This document shows, in pieces, positions 8,547 through 14,867 of a stretch of 64,000 bases of DNA; the stretch's first letter is position 1; each line of letters opens with the position of its first letter. The stretch is taken from contig JAFUWF010000006.1 of assembly GCA_017483575.1 (NCBI GenBank), forward strand, positions 43,303-107,302. The letters run 5' to 3'. The notes under the pieces were generated by a model. It saw nothing but the letters and a program-made list of their open reading frames with translations. It was not told where the DNA came from and did no database searches. This stretch comes from Bacteroidales bacterium. Its GTDB lineage: Bacteria > Bacteroidota > Bacteroidia > Bacteroidales > P3. The translations under genes and the position numbers were made by a program.

Positions 8547-9398
8547 ATGAAACTGAACAACAACAAGATTGCAATCGAGGTCTCCCCGCACGGGGCGGAG
8601 TTGCTCAGCCTGCAGTACGCAGGGCGGGAATACATGTGGAGTGGCGATGCCGCCTTCTGGAACCGCCATGCACCGATACTCTTCCCCGCCGTGGGCAAGC
8701 CGTTCGAGAACATCATTCACATTGACGGTAAGGCCTACACCATGAAGCAACATGGCTTTGCCCGCGACAGCAAGTTCGAGGAACTGGACGACGGACGGAT
8801 GCGGATGCTGTGGAGTGCCGACACCTACCCTTACCGCTGCTCGCTCGAGGCCCGATACCGAATCATAGACAACGAAGTGGAAGTACGCTGGACGGTGACA
8901 AACCTTGACAGTAGAACCATGCATTTCCAAATCGGCGCCCATCCCGGCTTTATGCTGCCGGACTACGATGCCGCCGAGGCGGTGCACGGCTATGTGCGCT
9001 ACCTCGACCGCGACGGGAATCCCGTTGGTCCCGTTATGGTTTCGTCCTTGGAGGACGGCAACCGCGTTGGCAGAACGCCTGTCAGCTTCCCTGAGTGCAT
9101 GCCTGTCACCAACGACACCTTCGCCCACGACGCTCTCATCTTTGAGAATGGGCAGGTGGCCGAGGCTCTGCTCTGCGACAAGCAGGGTAGGGCGGTGCTC
9201 AGCGTCAGCTGTCCGCAGGCTGAGGCCTTCGGCATCTGGGCTCCGCACAAAGAGGGGTGCCCCTTCGTCTGTCTCGAACCTTGGTGCGGCATCTGCGACG
9301 CGAAAGGGTTCCGCGGCGACATCGCCGACCGCACCTACAGCCATTGCCTGGCACCTGATGAGCACTATGAATTCACTTATATAATAAAACTACTATGA
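8547..9398 (+). CDS. Aldose 1-epimerase family protein (LacX/YeaD-like)
   Basis: This 283-residue galactose-mutarotase-fold protein resembles the LacX subgroup. Recognisable segments are SPHGAELLSLQYAGREYMW, HGFARDSKFE, the IGAHPGF motif carrying a catalytic His, and the CLEPWCG block near the C-terminus. The family interconverts sugar anomers or binds hexose-6-phosphates. The substrate cannot be read from sequence. The ATG at 8547 is preferred over an upstream in-frame ATG at 8523 that overlaps the previous gene. It is the last intact gene of the purL group. Confidence 0.88.
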   Translation: MKLNNNKIAIEVSPHGAELLSLQYAGREYMWSGDAAFWNRHAPILFPAVGKPFENIIHIDGKAYTMKQHGFARDSKFEELDDGRMRMLWSADTYPYRCSLEARYRIIDNEVEVRWTVTNLDSRTMHFQIGAHPGFMLPDYDAAEAVHGYVRYLDRDGNPVGPVMVSSLEDGNRVGRTPVSFPECMPVTNDTFAHDALIFENGQVAEALLCDKQGRAVLSVSCPQAEAFGIWAPHKEGCPFVCLEPWCGICDAKGFRGDIADRTYSHCLAPDEHYEFTYIIKLL

Positions 9399-9565
9399 CG
9401 GACCTCCCTTTATGCTTCGCTCTCGCGGCCATGCCGGGCAACTTCGTCATCGACAGCGCCCGCAACGGCCTCTACGAAATCCAGCCCCTACGCCAAGCGT
9501 CTCTTCGACCCTGGCAGCTACCTGCCCAAAGATACGGACAAATGATCGACGAATTAACAAATTGA
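9395..9565 (+). pseudogene. Short gene remnant with frameshift
   Basis: An ATG overlapping the previous stop opens a 56-codon frame that reads plausibly for ~30 residues (MTDLPLCFALAAMPGNFVID) and then turns into nonsense. A +1 shift near 9480 restores a protein-like tail (PYAKRLFDPGSYLPKDTDK) ending in TGA at about 9544. This looks like the two ends of a decayed or internally deleted gene. I cannot name the family. Confidence 0.45.
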
Positions 9566-9583
9566 CAAATTAACGAATTAACG
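9551..9583 (+). repeat. AATTAAC/AATTGAC short repeat
   Basis: Alternating GAATTAACAAATTGAC and AAATTAACGAATTAAC units fill the space between the remnant and the next start codon. They serve as the 5' leader of the CobW-family gene. Confidence 0.6.
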
Positions 9584-9585
9584 AC

Positions 9586-10848
9586 ATGAACAATACCATC
9601 CCCGTGCTGCTGCTGACAGGCTACCTCGGCAGCGGCAAGACGACCCTCCTCAACCGCATACTGAACAACAAGCGCGGCATCCGCTTCGCTGTCATCGTCA
9701 ACGACATCGGCGAGGTGAACATCGACGCCGACCTCATCGAGAAGGGTGGCATCGTGGGCCAGAAGGAGGAGAGCCTCGTGGCCCTCCAGAACGGCTGCAT
9801 CTGCTGCACGCTGAAGATGGACCTCGTGGAGCAGCTGCGCGACATCACGTCGCAGCGCCGTTTCGACTACATCGTCATCGAGGCCAGCGGCATCTGCGAG
9901 CCCGCGCCCATAGCTCAAACAATTGAAAGTTTAAAATTGAAAATTGAAAATTCGGCTGACGCGACCGATAATTCTCAATTCTCAATTTTCAATTCTCAAT
10001 TACCCATTCTGGACAGCATCGTCACCGTCGTCGACGCCCTGCGCATGAAGGACGAGTTCGGCAGCGGCCACAACCTCCTCAAGCCCGGCCTGGCCGAGGA
10101 CGACATCGAAAACCTCGTCATCCAGCAGATCGAGTTCTGCAACATCATCCTCCTCAACAAAGCCTCCATGGTCAGCTCCGACGAGCTGGAGCGCATCCGC
10201 CAGATTATCCGCGCCATCCAGCCCAAGGCCGAAATCATCGACTGCGACTACTGCGACATCGACTTCGACCGCATCCTCCACACCGGCCTCTTCGACTTCG
10301 ACCGCGTGGCCACCTCCGCAGCCTGGATTAAAGAGATTGAAGGCCACCACGACGACGATGATGACGACGACGATGACGACCATTCCGAACATTCAGACCA
10401 CTCCGAGCACTCCGACCATCACCACCACGAGCACCACGAGCACCACCACGACCACGACGAGGGCGAAGCCGAGGAATACGGCATCTCCACCTTCGTCTAC
10501 TACCGCCGCGAGCCCATGAACATCGGCCGCTTCGACGAATTCGTGGCCCGCCATTGGCCCAAAGGCATCATCCGCGCCAAAGGCATCTGCTGGTTTTTGA
10601 GCGAGCCCGACACCTGCTACCTCTTCGAGCAGGCCGGCAGCCAGGTCTCCCTGCGCGACACCGGCCAGTGGTACGCCACCATGCCCGACCGCGAGCTGCA
10701 GGACTTCATGCGCCGCAACCCCGACCTCCTGCGCGACTGGGACGACACCTACGGCGACCGCATGCAGAAGCTCGTCTTCATCGGCCAGCACCTCGACCGC
10801 GCCGCCATCACCGCCGCCCTCGACGCCTGCCTCGCCAAAAGCGTCTGA
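9586..10848 (+). CDS. CobW/P47K family zinc-type GTPase with His/Asp-rich metal loop
   Basis: This 420-residue G3E-family GTPase resembles the COG0523 metallochaperones (YjiA/ZNG1 type). It has Walker A GYLGSGKTT (12-20), the metal-binding CICC (71-74) in LQNGCICCTLK, the base-recognition region LNKAS, and a C-terminal CobW_C domain. Between the two domains lies a run of ten Asp followed by a Ser/Glu/His stretch and a His-rich tail (residues ~253-292), a probable metal store or sensor. Two repeat-derived segments are in frame: a family A element (9921-10001, residues ~113-139) inside the G domain just before LDSIVTVVDA, and a HSEHSDHSEHSD stretch (10381-10420). Zinc or cobalt homeostasis is inferred, and no Zur-type operator was found. 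Confidence 0.9.
   Translation: MNNTIPVLLLTGYLGSGKTTLLNRILNNKRGIRFAVIVNDIGEVNIDADLIEKGGIVGQKEESLVALQNGCICCTLKMDLVEQLRDITSQRRFDYIVIEASGICEPAPIAQTIESLKLKIENSADATDNSQFSIFNSQLPILDSIVTVVDALRMKDEFGSGHNLLKPGLAEDDIENLVIQQIEFCNIILLNKASMVSSDELERIRQIIRAIQPKAEIIDCDYCDIDFDRILHTGLFDFDRVATSAAWIKEIEGHHDDDDDDDDDDHSEHSDHSEHSDHHHHEHHEHHHDHDEGEAEEYGISTFVYYRREPMNIGRFDEFVARHWPKGIIRAKGICWFLSEPDTCYLFEQAGSQVSLRDTGQWYATMPDRELQDFMRRNPDLLRDWDDTYGDRMQKLVFIGQHLDRAAITAALDACLAKSV
9921..10001 (+). repeat. Family A inverted-repeat element inside CobW-family gene
   Basis: AAAATTGAAAATTGAAAATT on the left is mirrored by TTCTCAATTCTCAATTTTCA on the right. The arms match the purL copy at 6061. The element is read as LKLKIENS...NSQFSIFNSQL. 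Confidence 0.8.
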
Positions 10849-10872
10849 CCGCCGCATAATGGCATAACAACA

Positions 10873-10915
10873 GCGGAAGCGCACCCTGCATTGGGGCGCG
10901 CTTCCGCTTTTTTTA
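10873..10915 (+). terminator. Rho-independent terminator after CobW-family gene
   Basis: The stem GCGGAAGCGC (10873-10882) pairs with GCGCTTCCGC (10898-10907) and is followed by a run of T. Confidence 0.85.
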
Positions 10916-11134
10916 TGCAATATCGCTGCGCAACATTGTAAAACCGTGTCGCAGTACTGAAAAGTGATTTCGCATCGCTGCAAAACGCATTTACAGCATT
11001 GTTTCATCATCTCGCATCAATGCGAGACATTTTTACGTAAAAGAGAGCTCTTCCCGCATGTGCGAAGAACATAAATGGGTCTTTGTTGAGGTATGTGCCA
11101 TGTCGCAGCTTGTTGTTGGAGAAAGAGGGTGAAA
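10916..11134. other. Intergenic region with degenerate short repeats
   Basis: The stretch contains loosely repeated units around TCGCA-n-TTGTAAAAC and CGCATCGCTGCAAAACGC (about 10920-11035) with no coding potential. I see no promoter of the expected type. Confidence 0.35.
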
Positions 11135-11941
11135 TCACATTTTTGTAAATGCCATTTCGAAGCCGTCGATTGGCAATATCAGTTGCTCACCTTCAATTTT
11201 GAAATTGCTGGTTCCAAATTGTCCCCAATTAATTACTCCATTTTTACTTTCTGGATTATAGGTATATGTAAAATTGACTATTGAATTTCCCTCTTCACCT
11301 GTCATTAAATCCGTCGTGTTATCTGTTCTTCTGCCTCTGCCTTCCCCATAAAAATCGATTATTGTCGTGAAAGCAAGTTCCTCGTTGGTATCGTGAAATA
11401 TCCACTTTGTGCCAACTATTTCATCTTCCGAATTTTCCTGTCCCCATTTGTCCTGATACACGATGGTAGCACCAATAATGCCGCCACTCGTATTTACTAT
11501 CCAATCCTTAACATACAAACGTACATAAGTATAACCAAAACCATCCCCTTTGTAGCGGATTAAGTATCCTGTACCAGGATTTACGGCTATCTGCTGCACC
11601 CACCCGGAAGTAGGTATGCTATTGATTGAGGACATCGATGCCACATTGCCAACACGTGCTATTTCACATTTAATAATGCTGTAATGTTCGAGATAAAAGT
11701 TATTAGACTTGTTTATCGCAAATTCAATGGTTGATGTTTGAATACCACCATTGGATGCAATATAACTCGCGATAAACTGCAAATAGTTGCTGCCATCATT
11801 GCTCATGTTAAATTCAATGCCAGTGTCGTCATCTGTGATGACGGGATTGTTGTTTGCACTGTTGCTGACATTTTCCTTCTCGCAGCCTACCATCAGGACT
11901 GCCGCCGATGCAAAGAGCATCAATAATCTTTTTATCTTCAT
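11135..11941 (-). CDS. Putative lipoprotein, Bacteroidota-specific
   Basis: This 268-residue exported lipoprotein has a signal peptide (MKIKRLLMLFASAAVLMVGC) with Cys20 as the likely lipidated residue, followed by an acidic low-complexity spacer. The middle resembles an Ig/BACON-like beta domain (SNYLQFIASYIASNGGIQ). The C-terminal half reads like the lipocalin-type WxF..TIIDF..NFTYTY pattern common in Bacteroidota lipoproteins. Both domain suggestions are weak. The start at 11941 is chosen because it gives the lipoprotein signal, although the frame is open for 37 codons upstream. The gene is AT-rich relative to its neighbours. Function unknown. Confidence 0.75.
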   Translation of the reverse strand: MKIKRLLMLFASAAVLMVGCEKENVSNSANNNPVITDDDTGIEFNMSNDGSNYLQFIASYIASNGGIQTSTIEFAINKSNNFYLEHYSIIKCEIARVGNVASMSSINSIPTSGWVQQIAVNPGTGYLIRYKGDGFGYTYVRLYVKDWIVNTSGGIIGATIVYQDKWGQENSEDEIVGTKWIFHDTNEELAFTTIIDFYGEGRGRRTDNTTDLMTGEEGNSIVNFTYTYNPESKNGVINWGQFGTSNFKIEGEQLILPIDGFEMAFTKM

Positions 11942-12187
11942 CTTGTTGATGTTTTTATTCGGCTCTTCCGCACCCCGTCGAGCAAATGTATTTATAACAA
12001 GAAGCGTGGCACCGTATGCCGCTTCCCGAAAGGTGGTCCTAGGAAAAACCATGAATAAAGAAGATGCAACAAGCCCACGCTATAAAAGCGAAGACCATTA
12101 CACTAATCCTGTTATTCTTGGAATTTCCTAGGTTCCCTTTCGCAGAATAAGCATAACGCTTCGACGATTTCCTTCCGAAATCGGCTG

Positions 12188-12219
12188 CAAAAATACAAAA
12201 ATAAATCGGACTGACAAAA
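12188..12219 (-). promoter_or_regulatory. Promoter, leftward
   Basis: On the minus strand TTTTG (12215-12219) and TATTTTTG (12188-12195) are 19 bp apart. The likely target is the lipoprotein gene at 11941. Confidence 0.65.
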
Positions 12220-12224
12220 ATAAA

Positions 12225-12256
12225 TTTTGCCAGTCCGAAAAATAGTTGTATTTTTG
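12225..12256 (+). promoter_or_regulatory. Promoter, rightward, no gene downstream
   Basis: TTTTG (12225-12229) and TATTTTTG (12249-12256) are 19 bp apart. The 20 bp that follow the -7 box repeat those of the pepD promoter at 12841. The only annotated gene ahead is on the opposite strand. Confidence 0.6.
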
Positions 12257-12348
12257 CAGTCGGAAATCAATAGGGGAACAGTCCAGTTCAGACGTCCACA
12301 ATTTGGCGATGACCTTCCGAGCGAGCCAGCCTGTCGATTTCTTTTTTT

Positions 12349-12756
12349 TTATGCCGTAATGGCTGTGATACAATACTGTATCTTCTCTCCCGAACGCTTG
12401 ATTCCAACCATCATTTTCACCTCGCCGATGCCCACCAGCTCGCAATGCATCTCCTGCATCTGGGTGAAGATTTCCTGGTTTTTCACTCCTTTCTTGGGCG
12501 GTTTCGGCTTGCCGAATTTGACGGAATAACGCAAAATGGTGTCCAATTGCAGCATCGCCAACGTGGATGCATAGGTCTTGGCGGCGTGACGCATCGTCTC
12601 GGTGATGGAAAGGTAGCGGATATTGATGTAGTCTTTCAGTGAGCGGTTATAGACGCGCTTGTCAGGGTTTTCCTCCGTCCAGCGGCGGTACACCTGCGAG
12701 ATTATCTCCTCGCGCTGCTTGAGTTCTTCTTTCGTGTTTCCTTGCGGTATGTCCAT
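12349..12756 (-). CDS. Conserved hypothetical protein (Bacteroidales)
   Basis: This 135-residue soluble protein has the segment YNRSLKDYINIRYLSITETM followed by HAAKTYASTLAMLQLDTIL. I recall this pattern from small Bacteroidales proteins of unknown function. The N-terminus is helical and charged (KEELKQREEIISQVYRRW) and the C-terminus is a beta-rich half (GEVKMMVGIKRSGEKIQYC). No catalytic motif is visible. The start at 12756 is chosen because the longer frame overlaps the pepD promoter region. It is divergent from pepD. Confidence 0.7.
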   Translation of the reverse strand: MDIPQGNTKEELKQREEIISQVYRRWTEENPDKRVYNRSLKDYINIRYLSITETMRHAAKTYASTLAMLQLDTILRYSVKFGKPKPPKKGVKNQEIFTQMQEMHCELVGIGEVKMMVGIKRSGEKIQYCITAITA

Positions 12757-12816
12757 TGTCTTATTGTTTGAAAGCGTGTGCAAAAATACGACATTTATTC
12801 CATTCAGCAAAATATA

Positions 12817-12848
12817 TTTTGCCAATTGCCCGAAAATGTGTAATTTTG
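12817..12848 (+). promoter_or_regulatory. Promoter of pepD
   Basis: TTTTG (12817-12821) and TAATTTTG (12841-12848) have a 19-bp spacer. The start codon lies 30 bp downstream. Confidence 0.75.
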
Positions 12849-12878
12849 CAGTCGGAAATCAATAAAAACTACATACCT

Positions 12879-14336
12879 ATGAAGAAAGACATCATGAAAG
12901 GGTTGAAGCCAGAGCGCGTCTGGTTCTATTTCGGTGAAATCATGCAGATTCCGCGTCCGTCGAAGCACGAGGAGCGCATCAGCGCCTACCTCGTCAACTG
13001 GGGCAAGGAGCACGGCCTGGAGACCAAGAGCGACAAGCTCGGCAATGTCCTGATCCGCAAGCCCGCCGCCAAAGGCTACGAGAAGAGCCCCATGGCGTGC
13101 CTGCAGGCGCACATGGACATGGTCTGCGAGAAGAACTCGGACAAGCAGTTCGACTTCATGAAGGATCCCATCCAGCCCGTGCTGGACGGTGAATGGCTCA
13201 CCGCCGACGGCACCACCCTCGGCGCCGACGACGGCATCGGCGTGGCCACCATCCTCGCCATCCTCGAGGACAAGAGCCTCAAGCACCCCGCCCTGGAAGC
13301 CCTCATCACCGTCGACGAGGAGACGGGCCTCACTGGCGCCAACGGACTCAGCAAGAGCTGGCTCAAGAGCGAGATACTGCTCAACTTCGACGACGAGGAC
13401 GAGGGCGAATATTGCATCGGCTGCGCCGGCGGCATCGACACCGTGGCCGAGATGGACTACAAAATGGTCGCCACCCCGCGCGGCCACAAGGCCTTCCGCC
13501 TGCACGTCTCCGGCATGGTGGGCGGCCACAGCGGCGACGACATCAACCGCGGCCGCGCCAACGCCAACAAGCTCATCAACCGTATCCTCTGGGAGGGCAC
13601 CTATCGGCACGCCATGCGCCTGGCCTCCATTGACGGCGGCAACCTCCGCAACGCCATCGCCCGCGAGGCCGAGGCCATCGTTACCGTGCCCGAGGACAAC
13701 GTCCGCGCCTTCAAGTCCATGGTTACCAAGATGGTCAAGGCCATGCAGTTCGAATTCCGCTCCACGGAACCCGACATGAAGTTCGAGCTCCGTGCTGTCG
13801 ACACCCCCAAGCAGGTCCTCGACAAGGATACGCAGGAACGCCTCGTCAACCTCATCTACGCCTGCGCCCACGGCGTGCTGGCCATGAGCCGCGAGATAGA
13901 GAACTTCGTTGAAACGAGCACCAACTTGGCCTCTATCAAGATGGCGGACGGCACCATCCGCATCGCCACCAGCCAACGCTCCTCCGTGGAGAGCGCCAAG
14001 ATGGCCGCCGCCGCCAAGATCGAGAGCACCTTCCGCCTCGCCGGAGCCCGTGTGAAACACAGCGACGGCTACCCCGGCTGGACGCCCAACCCCGACAGTC
14101 GCGTGCTGAAAGTCGGCGTCGACGTCTACAAGAAAATGTACGGCCGCGAGCCCCTCGTCCGCGCCATCCACGCTGGCCTCGAATGCGGTCTCATCGGCGA
14201 GAAATACCCCAACATGGACATGATCAGCTACGGCCCCACGCTCCGCGGCGTCCACAGCCCCGACGAACGCATCGAAATCAAGACCGTCGAGATGTTCTGG
14301 AACCAGACCCTCGAGATCCTGAAGAAACTGAAATAA
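12879..14336 (+). CDS. pepD: Aminoacyl-histidine dipeptidase (M20C)
   Basis: This 485-residue metallopeptidase hydrolyses Xaa-His and other dipeptides in the cytoplasm. Length and motifs match PepD: AHMDMVCEKN (zinc-ligand His and Asp), DGTTLGADDGIGVA (bridging Asp), TVDEETGLTGA (catalytic Glu-Glu), and SGMVGGHSGDDI in the lid domain. The start at 12879 follows its promoter. A longer frame from 12756 runs through the promoter and is rejected. A strong terminator follows. It probably feeds amino acids from imported dipeptides into metabolism. Confidence 0.96.
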   Translation: MKKDIMKGLKPERVWFYFGEIMQIPRPSKHEERISAYLVNWGKEHGLETKSDKLGNVLIRKPAAKGYEKSPMACLQAHMDMVCEKNSDKQFDFMKDPIQPVLDGEWLTADGTTLGADDGIGVATILAILEDKSLKHPALEALITVDEETGLTGANGLSKSWLKSEILLNFDDEDEGEYCIGCAGGIDTVAEMDYKMVATPRGHKAFRLHVSGMVGGHSGDDINRGRANANKLINRILWEGTYRHAMRLASIDGGNLRNAIAREAEAIVTVPEDNVRAFKSMVTKMVKAMQFEFRSTEPDMKFELRAVDTPKQVLDKDTQERLVNLIYACAHGVLAMSREIENFVETSTNLASIKMADGTIRIATSQRSSVESAKMAAAAKIESTFRLAGARVKHSDGYPGWTPNPDSRVLKVGVDVYKKMYGREPLVRAIHAGLECGLIGEKYPNMDMISYGPTLRGVHSPDERIEIKTVEMFWNQTLEILKKLK

Positions 14337-14361
14337 TCGTCGTCCAACGTCCAACACAGCA

Positions 14362-14403
14362 GCAACGGACCGGAACCAACCTCCCGGTCCGTTGCTCTTT
14401 TTT
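14362..14403 (+). terminator. Terminator after pepD
   Basis: GCAACGGACCGG (14362-14373) pairs with CCGGTCCGTTGC (14384-14395), followed by TCTTTTTT. Confidence 0.9.
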
Positions 14404-14445
14404 GTGCCCCGAAAGGCTGTCAATCAGCCCTATAGGTCGCCCCTT

Positions 14446-14577
14446 CTCATATAGTATGCATATAGTATTCATATAGTTCTCATATAGTATTCATATACTA
14501 TATATAAGAACTATATGAGAAGTATATGTATACTATATGTATACTATATAAGAACAGTCGAATAAAGTGCCTGTTTG
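14446..14577. repeat. AT-rich palindromic element, copy 1 (family G)
   Basis: About 130 bp of CATATAGTATTCATATAG-type units whose right part (AAGAACTATATGAGAAG, TATACTATAT) is complementary to the left. A second copy at 41838-41970 is nearly identical through the same trailing tail (AGAAC-n-GTCGAATAAAGT). Both copies are intergenic. Confidence 0.8.
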
Positions 14578-14606
14578 ACCCCTGTTTGGGACGGTTTGTC
14601 AAGGAT

Positions 14607-14656
14607 GGAAACAGGAGGGCGACGGGGCGGAAACAGGAGGGCGACGGGATGGAAAC
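14607..14656 (+). repeat. 22-bp tandem repeat
   Basis: GGAAACAGGAGGGCGACGGG begins at 14607 and again at 14629, with a partial third unit at 14651. The period is 22 bp. Confidence 0.75.
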
Positions 14657-14660
14657 AAAA

Positions 14661-14692
14661 AAGAACAGGCCGCGTTGTTGCGGCCTGTTCTT
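14661..14692 (-). terminator. Terminator of tRNA-Met
   Basis: AAGAACAGGCCGC and GCGGCCTGTTCTT form a stem. On the minus strand it is followed by a T run, directly after the tRNA 3' end. Confidence 0.8.
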
Positions 14693-14699
14693 GTTGTTT

Positions 14700-14774
<75 letters not shown>

Positions 14775-14818
14775 ATCTTGATGGATTGAGAAGCTTTTCG
14801 GTCTCTCGAAATCGGGTG

Positions 14819-14851
14819 CAAAAATACTAAGATTTTCCCAATCTACCAAAT
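14819..14851 (-). promoter_or_regulatory. Promoter of tRNA-Met
   Basis: On the minus strand ATTTG (14847-14851) and TATTTTTG (14819-14826) are 20 bp apart. The 22 bp at 14802-14823 are identical to the tRNA-Asn promoter region at 46649-46670. Confidence 0.75.
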
Positions 14852-14867
14852 TTTTTCTTCAATTTTT

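Larger units (their letters stand above)
11942..12348. other. Intergenic region with a palindromic divergent promoter pair
   Basis: Two promoters point away from each other here (12188-12219 minus, 12225-12256 plus). The minus one could start a ~240-nt leader for the lipoprotein, which includes a 19-codon minus-strand ORF (about 12038-12097, MVFAFIAWACCIFFIHGFS) of unknown relevance. CCTAGG occurs at both ends of that segment. The plus promoter has no gene after it. Confidence 0.5.

Noticed and set aside
10393-11010. A 205-codon minus-strand frame over the CobW-family gene end
   Set aside because: It is antisense to the His-rich region and begins in the repeat stretch. Composition (Cys runs, then Val/Gly/Asp runs) is that of a shadow frame.
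14607-14656. A possible minisatellite-coded peptide
   Set aside because: The 22-bp unit shifts frame each repeat and lies between two terminators, with no start or promoter.
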